Shown here in pieces: positions 1 through 5,706 of a DNA stretch of 6,557 nucleotides. Source of the DNA: Oscillospiraceae bacterium (GTDB lineage Bacteria > Bacillota > Clostridia > Oscillospirales > Ruminococcaceae); the NCBI GenBank assembly GCA_031260615.1, contig JAISLG010000046.1, forward strand, positions 1 to 6,557. Reading direction: 5' to 3'. Made by a program: the position numbers and the translations under genes. The notes beneath the pieces are model-generated. The model was given only the letters and a program-made list of their open reading frames with translations, ran no database searches and had not been told where the DNA came from. The stretch's first letter is position 1. Every line of letters starts with the position of its first letter.

Positions 1-1
1 G

Positions 2-1117
2 GAGATTTGCGGTCGGTTTGAGAAAAAGGGTTGCTTGGAACTCCCCGTGAACCGTACTGTTAATGCGGCGGTGTTTACCGATGCCACGCAGTTAATGCTG
101 TTTACGTCCGACGGACTCGTTTGGGCGGAAAGTGCCGCTAATGACGAAAAGGGGATAAATTATACAACATATGTTTTCTTCTCCTACCAGTATTGGCTGT
201 ATACGCAAACACGGAAAGTTTCCGATAAAAAATACGAGAGTTTGTTTAACAACTCCGACGGCGTTCGCGTGTCACGGTATATTAAAATTAAAAACCTCTA
301 CAAGAATCGGCGCGGCGACGACACCTTAGTAAATGAACTTCAAAAAATGCCGTATCTGTCGTTCGGACGAATTAACAAACCCCTCGAATCAAATATGTCG
401 AATGCGGACGGGTTAAAGCGAGTCCTCGGCGCGGGATTGTATTTCAGTTACGACTCGAAACTCGCATTCCGCGCCGGGTGCGACTTCGCGGCAATTACAC
501 ATACCAATCCACGCGGATACCTCGCCGCCGGAGTGTACGCCGCTGTTATCGCGGAGATTATTTCCAAGCACTCCTTAGAGGAAAGTATCACAACCGCCGT
601 CAGCATACTCCAAGAATATGAACACGGCTCGACTACGTTTGAGATAATACGCAAGGCTGTGTATTTCGCAAAGGAAAGCGATATTCGCCCCCTCGCGGCT
701 ATGCATAAATTGTATTATGGCGACAAGAAAAAAGAGGATTCCCTCGAACCGACAGCCGAATACGCGGATAACGTACTCGCGTGCGCGCTGTTCTCCGCAC
801 TAATACACGGGAAAACGGATTTCAAAAACGCAGTGCGCTTGTCGTGCAATTACGACGGACCGTCCGAGGTTACGGCGGCTATAACAGGCTCAATTGTGGG
901 CGCAATGCACGGCACAGGAGCAATCCCCGACAGTTGGGAACGGAAACTGCAAATGCGTAACCTCATCAACGACTCGGCTCTCGATTTGTATTCAATATCG
1001 GTTGCCTCCGACGACGACGAGGAAGAACACGAACGCCTTAGTAGCCTCTCAAAGGAAGAATTGAAAGAATTAAAGTCAAAGCATAAGGCAGAAGAAGACG
1101 ACGAATACTACAAATAA
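2..1117 (+). CDS. ADP-ribosylglycohydrolase-family protein, 5' end cut by window edge
   Basis: The frame is open from base 2, and the residues before the TTG at 35 (EICGRFEKKGC) already fit the family's N-terminal region, so the true start lies upstream of the window. Counting from that TTG, 360 codons are visible. Family landmarks are FTDATQLMLFTSDGL (residues 14-28), THTNP (155-159), and GPSEVTAAITGSIVGA (275-290) followed by an IPDSW segment. Characterised members (DraG, ARH types) remove ADP-ribose using two metal ions held by TDDT and D-x-D-T motifs. Here TDDT reads TDAT, and the late GDxDxTA motif reads GPSEVTA, so several metal ligands are replaced. It may be a pseudo-enzyme or have changed substrate. 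The tail (about residues 324-360) is highly charged, rich in Asp, Glu and Lys, with no membrane segment. galE follows 51 nt downstream on the same strand, possibly co-transcribed. Family assignment is fairly sure; activity is doubtful. Confidence 0.8.
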   Translation, partial: EICGRFEKKGCLELPVNRTVNAAVFTDATQLMLFTSDGLVWAESAANDEKGINYTTYVFFSYQYWLYTQTRKVSDKKYESLFNNSDGVRVSRYIKIKNLYKNRRGDDTLVNELQKMPYLSFGRINKPLESNMSNADGLKRVLGAGLYFSYDSKLAFRAGCDFAAITHTNPRGYLAAGVYAAVIAEIISKHSLEESITTAVSILQEYEHGSTTFEIIRKAVYFAKESDIRPLAAMHKLYYGDKKKEDSLEPTAEYADNVLACALFSALIHGKTDFKNAVRLSCNYDGPSEVTAAITGSIVGAMHGTGAIPDSWERKLQMRNLINDSALDLYSISVASDDDEEEHERLSSLSKEELKELKSKHKAEEDDEYYK

Positions 1118-1158
1118 CAACAGGCAGACAAACACGAATTGTATTATATATTTTTTTC

Positions 1159-1163
1159 GGAGG
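1159..1163 (+). promoter_or_regulatory. Shine-Dalgarno GGAGG deciding the galE start
   Basis: GGAGG sits 5 nt before the ATG at 1169. A longer reading from the TTG at 1139 would add ten residues (MYYIFFSEDI) that have no place before the Rossmann fold, and that TTG has no comparable ribosome binding site. Confidence 0.85.
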
Positions 1164-1168
1164 ATATT

Positions 1169-2179
1169 ATGGCGGTATTGGTGTCAGGCGCAAGCGGATT
1201 TATTGGCTCGCATACCTGTGTTGAGTTATTGAATGTCGGCGAAGATGTTATCGGGTTCGACAATTTCTATAACAGCAAGGACGATATACCAAAGAAAATC
1301 GAGAAGTTGACGGGAAAGTCACTCAAATTTTACAAGGCTGATATGTGTGTCAAGGCGGATATTCATAAGATATTCACCGAGAATGAAATTGATTCCGTGA
1401 TACATTTTGCCGGTTACAAGGCGGTTGGTGAGAGCGTGGCGAAACCACTGATGTATTACGGCAATAATATTGACGGTACAGTTGTACTCCTCGAAGCGAT
1501 GAAAGAATTCGGCTGTGACAGGTTTGTATTCTCCTCGTCCGCGACCGTGTACAAATTCCCAGCCGTATCCCCCGCAATCAAAGAGGATTTTGAACTCACC
1601 GCTACTAACCACCCTTACGGCACTACTAAGATGATAATCGAGAATATATGCCGTGACGTGTCGATTTCAGACGACAAATTCGCGTGTGCATTACTCCGAT
1701 ATTTTAACCCCGTGGGTGCGCACGACAGCGGCGTAATCGGCGAAAACCCAAACGGTATCCCAAACAATCTGATGCCTATCGTACTCAAAGCTGTTACGGG
1801 GCAACTCCCGTCTATGACTGTGTTCGGGAATGACTACCCCACCCCCGACGGAACGTGTATCCGCGACTATTTGCACGTTGTTGACCTTGCAAAGGCGCAC
1901 GTTGCCGCGTTAAATAAGGTTCGCGAGGAGGGTTTTTCGGGTTGTGCGGAGTACAACCTCGGCACGGGCAAAGGCACGTCCGTACTTGAATTACTGACTG
2001 CGTTTGAAAAGGTAAACGGGTTGAAGATACCGTATATTATCGGGAAACGCCGCCCCGGCGACGCGGCGGAATACTACGCTGTGCCTGAGAAGGCAGAACA
2101 AGAATTGGGTTGGAGAGCCGAACTGAATATTGAGGATATGTGCAAGAGCGCATACGACTTTGCTGTGAAAAACGCATAA
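1169..2179 (+). CDS. galE: UDP-glucose 4-epimerase GalE
   Basis: Interconverts UDP-glucose and UDP-galactose with tightly bound NAD in the cytoplasm (Leloir pathway; supplies galactosyl units for surface polysaccharides). The 336 residues match the family's usual length. The N-terminal Rossmann motif is GASGFIGSH (residues 7-15), then IHFAGYKAVGES (78-89) and FSSSATVY (121-128) with catalytic Ser124. The active-site YxxxK pair is Tyr150 and Lys154, followed by the family signature LRYFNPVGAHDSG (176-188) and the GNDYPTPDGTCIRDYLHVVDLA segment (220-241). Tyr302 aligns with the E. coli gate residue Tyr299, which favours UDP-glucose/galactose over the larger N-acetyl sugars; this is an inference from family knowledge. 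The ATG at 1169 is chosen because of its ribosome binding site and because the protein then begins directly with the first beta strand. Likely transcribed with the upstream ADP-ribosylglycohydrolase-like gene. Confidence 0.97.
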   Translation: MAVLVSGASGFIGSHTCVELLNVGEDVIGFDNFYNSKDDIPKKIEKLTGKSLKFYKADMCVKADIHKIFTENEIDSVIHFAGYKAVGESVAKPLMYYGNNIDGTVVLLEAMKEFGCDRFVFSSSATVYKFPAVSPAIKEDFELTATNHPYGTTKMIIENICRDVSISDDKFACALLRYFNPVGAHDSGVIGENPNGIPNNLMPIVLKAVTGQLPSMTVFGNDYPTPDGTCIRDYLHVVDLAKAHVAALNKVREEGFSGCAEYNLGTGKGTSVLELLTAFEKVNGLKIPYIIGKRRPGDAAEYYAVPEKAEQELGWRAELNIEDMCKSAYDFAVKNA

Positions 2180-2224
2180 TCACAAGGGTACGGATAACAA
2201 CCAGATTTTTATTATATATGCAAA

Positions 2225-2251
2225 ACAACGCCCCAAATATCGGGGCGTTGT
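2225..2251 (+). terminator. Hairpin after galE, probable terminator
   Basis: A perfect 10-bp stem (ACAACGCCCC paired with GGGGCGTTGT) has a 7-nt loop and lies 46 nt after the galE stop. An A-rich run precedes it, but the downstream side (CACGTCTTGTG) has only a poor U-tract, so it may be an inefficient terminator or a processing hairpin. Confidence 0.5.
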
Positions 2252-2318
2252 CACGTCTTGTGTAAGCGCAATCTAACCAACGATATGGTGTTCGGACGGA
2301 GAAACGGTGATTTTTTTT

Positions 2319-2804
2319 ATGATAATACTTGGGATAGACCCGGGGTATGCGATAACGGGGTACGGGGTTGTGGAAACGTCCGACAAAACGCATAAACTGG
2401 CGACGGTGGATTACGGAGCGGTGACGACTCTTGCCGGAACGTATTTTCCAACACGGCTTAAAGAGATATACGATGACATATCATTCATACTCGATAAACA
2501 CAAACCCGATGCAATGTCGATTGAACGGCTGTTTTTCACGAACAATCAAAAGACGGGTATTGACACAGCGGAGGCGCGTGGAATTATACTTTTAGCGGCG
2601 GTTAAGCGGAATGTGCCGATATACGAATACACGCCGTTACAGGTGAAATCGGCAGTGACGGGCTACGGGAAGGCAGTGAAGAAACAGGTACAAGAGATGA
2701 CTCGGAGTTTACTTGGGTTGAAAGAAATCCCGAAACCGGACGATACGGCGGACGCGCTTGCGATTGCGATATGCTGCGCTCACAGCATACGGAGCAGACA
2801 ATAG
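2319..2804 (+). CDS. ruvC: Crossover junction endodeoxyribonuclease RuvC
   Basis: Resolves Holliday junctions during recombinational repair by symmetric nicking, normally together with the RuvAB branch-migration motor. The 161-residue protein shows the RNase H-like fold's acidic tetrad: Asp7 in ILGIDPG, Glu69 in SIERLFF, and Asp142 and Asp145 in PDDTADALAIA. The FTNNQKTG and KSAVTGYGKA segments (residues 73-80 and 110-119) are also typical. Length is close to the usual 160-175. The ATG at 2319 gives the standard family start (MIILGIDPG) with a GGTGA motif 8 nt upstream. A GTG at 2307 has a better GGAG at 5 nt and would add only MIFF, so the start is not fully settled. In many bacteria ruvC is followed by ruvA and ruvB; here it is followed instead by repeats and an opposing gene, so ruvAB must lie elsewhere. 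Confidence 0.95.
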   Translation: MIILGIDPGYAITGYGVVETSDKTHKLATVDYGAVTTLAGTYFPTRLKEIYDDISFILDKHKPDAMSIERLFFTNNQKTGIDTAEARGIILLAAVKRNVPIYEYTPLQVKSAVTGYGKAVKKQVQEMTRSLLGLKEIPKPDDTADALAIAICCAHSIRSRQ

Positions 2805-2812
2805 GGGGCATA

Positions 2813-2889
2813 GGCAACAAAGGCAACGAGGGGCAACGAGGGGCAACAAGAGGCAACGAGGGTCAACAAGGGGCAACGAGGGGCAACGA
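2813..2889 (+). repeat. Tandem array of eight 10-nt units, consensus GGCAACGAGG
   Basis: Units start at about 2813, 2822, 2832, 2842, 2852, 2862, 2872 and 2882 with near-strict 10-nt spacing. Variants include GGCAACAAGA and GTCAACAAGG. The array begins 9 nt after the ruvC stop. A 10-nt period does not preserve a reading frame, so it is not a protein repeat. The period is close to one DNA helical turn. Confidence 0.9.
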
Positions 2890-2902
2890 ATTGTGGCTTA
2901 AC

Positions 2903-3023
2903 CGAGGGGCTCTGCCCCTCGACCCCGTTGGGGCGTTGCCCCAAACCCCACGAGGGGCTTCGCCCCCTCGACCCCTAGCAGGGGGCTACGCGCCCCCTGC
3001 ACCCCGCGGCAGCGTGACGCTGC
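2903..3023 (+). repeat. Train of five GC-rich hairpins separated by ACCCC
   Basis: Five stem-loops follow one another: 2903-2921 (CGAGGGGC/GCCCCTCG), 2928-2944 (TTGGGGC/GCCCCAA), 2951-2970 (CGAGGGG/CCCCTCG with one extra C), 2978-3000 (GCAGGGGGC/GCCCCCTGC) and 3009-3023 (GCAGCG/CGCTGC). The loops are 3 to 5 nt. After each right arm comes ACCCC (ACCC after the last). Stem sequences differ but pairing is kept. The hairpins could slow or stop transcription from ruvC. Similar hairpin clusters occur in other Clostridia as far as I recall, but the family identity is not proven here. Confidence 0.85.
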
Positions 3024-3131
3024 ACCCTTGAAGGGGCGAGGACAACCAAATTTATTCAGCGGGTTGGTTGGGGCGAGGGCACGTGGACGGTATACGCATA
3101 CGATTACCCCATTCACAAACACTCCCATCCC

Positions 3132-3234
3132 TGTGTCGTGTAGGGCGCAATGTCCACATTGCGCCGACACTACATTGCGCCGACACCAACATTGCGCCGA
3201 CAACACATCATACCGATACCAACATTGCGCCGAC
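3132..3234 (+). repeat. Palindrome-led small array (ACATTGCGCCGAC units)
   Basis: A 14-nt leader TGTGTCGTGTAGGG (3132-3145) overlaps a perfect 10-bp palindrome, GGCGCAATGT (3144-3153) paired with ACATTGCGCC (3156-3165), with a 2-nt spacer. The right arm plus GAC is then repeated: exact ACATTGCGCCGAC copies start at 3156, 3172, 3189 or 3190, and 3223 within a 16-17-nt rhythm, and a decayed copy lies at about 3205-3221. Leader and palindrome match the start of the element at 5400, in the same orientation. Confidence 0.88.
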
Positions 3235-3275
3235 TATCACACTGTAATTTATTATGGGGGATACCCTATAAAATA

Positions 3276-3308
3276 AGCAACCCCCCGATAATATATCGGG
3301 GGGTTGCT
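3276..3308 (-). terminator. Rho-independent terminator of fakA
   Basis: A perfect 14-bp stem (AGCAACCCCCCGAT paired with ATCGGGGGGTTGCT) with a 5-nt loop lies 13 nt beyond the fakA stop. On the minus strand it is followed by TATTTTATA, an adequate U-tract. On the + strand GTTTATAT follows, so it may also stop transcripts coming from the repeat region. Confidence 0.9.
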
Positions 3309-3321
3309 GTTTATATCTAAC

Positions 3322-5004
3322 TCACTCTGCCGAAATAATATAGTAATAGACGGGTTGCCCACCGTTGACCAATGAAATCTCAATACTATTTCCAAACTTA
3401 GCGCGTACTGCATCCACGGCATTCTTTGCGCTATCGTCCGACACATTCGCGCCGTAAATGAGTGTAAGGAAACTCGTATCGCGAGTAATTGTTTTCTTAA
3501 CCGTTTTGATTAACGCGGATTTTATATCGTCCTCCACGGCAACCAACTTCCCCTCGGAGAAGCCTAAAATATCGCCTTTTTTAATCTTCCGTTCATCGAA
3601 GTCATTATCGCGAGCCGCGTAAGTCACGTTACCTGAACTTACTCTATCGAGAGCCGCTGTCATCTCCGCGGCATTTTCCGCCCCGCTCTCATCCGCGTTA
3701 AACGCAAGCATAGCGGCTATACCCTGCGGTACATTACGCGATTGCAACACAGTCACATTGCGGTCGGTGACTAACCCACCTGCCTGTTCCGCCGCCATAA
3801 TAATATTCTTGTTATTGGGGAGGACATAGACAGTCTGCGCGGGGACGGCAAGAATCGCTTCTAATATATCCTCAGACGACGGATTATTTGTCTGACCTCC
3901 GTCCACGATACAATCGCAACCCAAATCCCGAAACAAGGTATCAAGCCCCTTCCCCGACACAACGGAAACAATCCCGTATTTATTTTCGGGTTTCGCAAAG
4001 GGTAATTTCGCACGCGGCGTATCCCCGTGTCCCTCGGAATTCGCAAGCGCGGCAACACGGTGCTGTTCGCGCATATTTTCTATTTTGAGGTTAATGAGCG
4101 ACCCATATTTAAGTCCCTCTTCTAACGCATCGCCGGGGTGTTCGGTGTGAACGTGTATTTTAATAATCTCACCGTCGTCCACGACAACGGCACTATCGCC
4201 GATACTCTCCAAATGCGCGCGGAGCCGCAAACTATCCTGAGAGGAATCGGCTTTGATAACAATAAACTCTGTGCAGTAAGTAAATTCAATATCTGTTTCG
4301 GTTGCACCTGCGGCACTTATTTTCTTAACTTCGGCGGAACTGGCAAGGGAATATCCCTCGCCACCCTGAATAACGGCATTGATACCCTCTAACACTTCGA
4401 CATACCCTGCACCGCCAGCATCGACAACCCCTGCTTTTTTGAGTATGGGGAGCAATTCGGGGGTACCTTCGAGGGATTTTTTAGCGGCGGCGAGGTAATA
4501 CGCGAAATCGGATTTGATATTGGTAGGGATACCCTTTTCTGCCTGCTCTATGAGGTAATCGGCGAGTGCTGCCTGTGCTTCACGGGCAACGGTAAGGAGA
4601 GTACCCTCGGTAGGTTTCATTACGGATTTATACGCGGTATCGACGCCGAGTTTGAACGCCTCGGAGAGGGTATTGGAATCGACTTCCCGTTTACCGACAA
4701 AGCCTTTCGACAATCCACGGAACAGGAGGGAAAGTATAACCCCCGAATTACCGCGCGCGCCGCGCAGCATCGCACCCGCAATTTTTTCGGCGACAATAGA
4801 AATATCCCCGTCATTGGCGGCGGCGAGTTCATTCGCGGCGGCGCGGGCAGTCATTGTCATATTCGTACCCGTATCGCCGTCAGGCACGGGAAATACGTTT
4901 AATTCGTCAATACGCGCCTTGTTCGCGGATAATTTGTTTGCCCCCGACAAGAACGCCGCCTTAAAGACCTTACCTGTGAGTAAAGTTACACTCTGTTCGT
5001 CCAA
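3322..5004 (-). CDS. fakA: Fatty-acid kinase ATP-binding subunit FakA (DAK2 fusion protein YloV)
   Basis: FakA phosphorylates fatty acids bound by a FakB (DegV-type) partner, giving acyl-phosphate for phospholipid synthesis in the cytoplasm. The 560 residues are the usual length. The N-terminal DAK2/DhaL-type ATP domain (about residues 1-205) shows NVFPVPDGDTGTNM (36-49), with Asp42 and Asp44 as likely metal ligands, GARGNSGVI (82-90) and KPTEGT (130-135). The middle domain carries Cys244 (FTYCTEF) and His284/His286 (IHVHTEHPGDA), matching the metal-site residues known from S. aureus FakA. The rest (about 340-560) corresponds to the FakB-binding part and ends PVYYYIISAE. A TTG start at 5004 is chosen: it has GGAGGG 4 nt upstream and gives MDEQSVTLLTGKVFKAAFLSG, a normal family N-terminus. 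The open frame reaching 5244 only reads through tandem repeats. No fakB or asp23-type neighbour is visible. The promoter is unclear; a weak TACAAT lies at 5304-5309. Confidence 0.95.
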   Translation of the reverse strand: MDEQSVTLLTGKVFKAAFLSGANKLSANKARIDELNVFPVPDGDTGTNMTMTARAAANELAAANDGDISIVAEKIAGAMLRGARGNSGVILSLLFRGLSKGFVGKREVDSNTLSEAFKLGVDTAYKSVMKPTEGTLLTVAREAQAALADYLIEQAEKGIPTNIKSDFAYYLAAAKKSLEGTPELLPILKKAGVVDAGGAGYVEVLEGINAVIQGGEGYSLASSAEVKKISAAGATETDIEFTYCTEFIVIKADSSQDSLRLRAHLESIGDSAVVVDDGEIIKIHVHTEHPGDALEEGLKYGSLINLKIENMREQHRVAALANSEGHGDTPRAKLPFAKPENKYGIVSVVSGKGLDTLFRDLGCDCIVDGGQTNNPSSEDILEAILAVPAQTVYVLPNNKNIIMAAEQAGGLVTDRNVTVLQSRNVPQGIAAMLAFNADESGAENAAEMTAALDRVSSGNVTYAARDNDFDERKIKKGDILGFSEGKLVAVEDDIKSALIKTVKKTITRDTSFLTLIYGANVSDDSAKNAVDAVRAKFGNSIEISLVNGGQPVYYYIISAE

Positions 5005-5008
5005 AAGT

Positions 5009-5014
5009 CCCTCC
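5009..5014 (-). promoter_or_regulatory. Shine-Dalgarno GGAGGG deciding the fakA start (TTG)
   Basis: GGAGGG on the minus strand ends 4 nt before the TTG at 5004. No ATG lies between it and the conserved NVFPVPDGDTGTN motif at a family-consistent distance, so a non-ATG start is inferred. Confidence 0.8.
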
Positions 5015-5037
5015 ACTATAACAATATCAACATACAG

Positions 5038-5237
5038 CCCCTCTAACACGCACACAAGGCGCAAAGAAACAAGAAACGAGGGGAACGTGTTCTTTTTCTT
5101 TTGCGAAAGAAAAAGAACCAAAAAGAAAAGCGTGTCGCCCCCTCTAACACGCACACAAGGCGCAAAGAAACAAGAAACGAGGGGACGTGTTCTTTTTCTT
5201 TTGCGAAAGAAAAAGAACCAAAAAGAAAAGCGTATCG
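5038..5237 (-). repeat. Two tandem 100-nt copies, each with a 13-bp hairpin, in the fakA 5' region
   Basis: Copy A (5038-5137) and copy B (5139-5237) differ only by one missing A (near 5083-5085 versus 5184-5185) and one G/A change (5134 versus 5234). Each starts with CCCCTC and has a matching GAGGGG about 35 nt later. It then has a perfect 13-bp stem, GTTCTTTTTCTTT paired with AAAGAAAAAGAAC, with a TGCG loop (5089-5118 and 5189-5218). The 101-nt offset puts the two copies in different reading frames, so the Phe/Arg/Lys-rich translations are not protein. They lie 34 nt or more upstream of fakA and would be in its mRNA leader if the promoter is farther upstream. Confidence 0.93.
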
Positions 5238-5337
5238 TCTGCACCTATGTTGGTATGAGTGCGGATAGTAGTAGCCACCCAAGCCACATCACCCCGACAC
5301 CTAATTGTATACACGTTATGCGTGTTTGTGCCATTTG

Positions 5338-5366
5338 TTGACAGGACGTGTCCGAGATTAGACAAT
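5338..5366 (+). promoter_or_regulatory. Possible promoter reading into the 18-nt array
   Basis: TTGACA (5338-5343), a 17-nt spacer and GACAAT (5361-5366, 4 of 6 to TATAAT). It points away from fakA and lies 33 nt before the terminal repeat of the element at 5400. No gene follows on this strand before the tRNA, so a transcript would be non-coding. The -10 is imperfect, so this remains a candidate. Confidence 0.4.
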
Positions 5367-5407
5367 CCATTTGTAAATGTTATGGAAAACCGTATTGTGT
5401 CGTGTAG

Positions 5408-5429
5408 GGGGCGATGTCCACATCGCCCC
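5408..5429. repeat. Perfect 10-bp palindrome at the left end of the element
   Basis: GGGGCGATGT (5408-5417) pairs with ACATCGCCCC (5420-5429) across a 2-nt CC. It occupies the same position after TCGTGTAG as the palindrome at 3144-3165, but with two compensated base-pair changes. Confidence 0.9.
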
Positions 5430-5596
5430 GATTGTCCATATCACCCCGATTGTCCACAATGCGCCGATAACAACCATCACCCCGATTGCCCACATCGCCC
5501 CGATAACAACCATCGCCCCGATTGTCCATATCGCCCCGATTGTCCATATCGCCCCCGATAACAACCATCGCCCTCGATTGTCCACATCGTCCCGAT
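5422..5596 (+). repeat. Array of ten ~18-nt units, core ATCGCCCCGAT with two alternating 7-nt spacers
   Basis: Cores start at 5422, 5440, 5459, 5476, 5494, 5512, 5530, 5548, 5567 and 5586. The core is an interrupted palindrome (ATCG-CCC-CGAT). Spacers are nearly always 7 nt and of two kinds: TGTCCAY-like after units 1, 2, 4, 6, 7 and 9, and AACAACC after units 3, 5 and 8. A 20-nt stretch spanning units 2-3 (CCACAATGCGCCGATAACAA, 5454-5473) recurs inverted and exact at 5611-5630. Units 8 and 9 have 12-nt cores, breaking any reading frame. Confidence 0.92.
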
Positions 5597-5706
5597 TGAA
5601 CTGGCGTTGTTTGTTATCGGCGCATTGTGGCAATGGAACATAACACGAAACCGCGTTAACTAATATATATGCACGTCACAAATACAATAAACCGTTGTAT
5701 ATAAAT

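Larger units (their letters stand above)
2805..3321. other. Non-coding repeat region between ruvC and fakA ends
   Basis: About 517 nt lie between the convergent stops of ruvC and fakA. The region holds a 10-nt tandem array, a hairpin train, a palindrome-led small array and the fakA terminator, each listed separately. In 3024-3131 the only structure seen is a weak inverted repeat (CAACCAA 3043-3049 with TTGGTTG 3064-3070) and a repeated GGGGCGAGG (3033-3041 and 3070-3078). Open frames across the region have no family resemblance and simply translate the repeats. Confidence 0.7.
5400..5648. mobile_element. MITE-like 249-bp element with imperfect 33-nt terminal inverted repeats
   Basis: The left end reads TCGTGT (5400-5405), 12 nt, then CCACATCGCCCCGAT (5418-5432). 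Read from the other end on the minus strand, the right end is TCGTGT (5648-5643), again exactly 12 nt, then CCACAATGCGCCGAT (5630-5616). About 22 of 33 positions match, at identical spacing. No transposase is encoded, so it would be non-autonomous. AAACCG occurs near the left end (5387-5392) and at the right end (5648-5653), but not symmetrically, so no clear target-site duplication is claimed. The mobile nature is inferred from architecture only. Confidence 0.5.

Noticed and set aside
2771..3031. Collagen-like Gly-rich open frame over the 10-nt repeats and hairpins
   Set aside because: It translates a 10-nt repeat whose period shifts frame each unit, overlaps ruvC, has no ribosome binding site and ends inside hairpins; no family resemblance.
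3043..3070. Inverted repeat CAACCAA/TTGGTTG after the hairpin train
   Set aside because: A 7-bp stem with a 14-nt loop and no U-tract; not convincing as a terminator or regulatory site.
5005..5244. 80-residue N-terminal extension of fakA
   Set aside because: It reads both tandem 100-nt copies in different frames, giving unrelated Phe/Arg-rich peptides, and the TTG at 5004 has a strong ribosome binding site and a family-typical N-terminus.
4652..5341. 229-codon + strand open frame opposite fakA
   Set aside because: It is the shadow of the conserved DAK2 domain coding strand and continues into the tandem copies; no ribosome binding site or family match.
5422..5596. CRISPR array
   Set aside because: Cores are 11 nt, spacers are 7 nt and of only two kinds, and no cas gene is visible; this is a simple tandem repeat.
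5377..5643. Open frame with IAPIVH hexapeptide repeats
   Set aside because: The 18-nt period creates the protein repeat automatically; units 8 and 9 carry an extra base that breaks the periodic peptide; no ribosome binding site or known domain.
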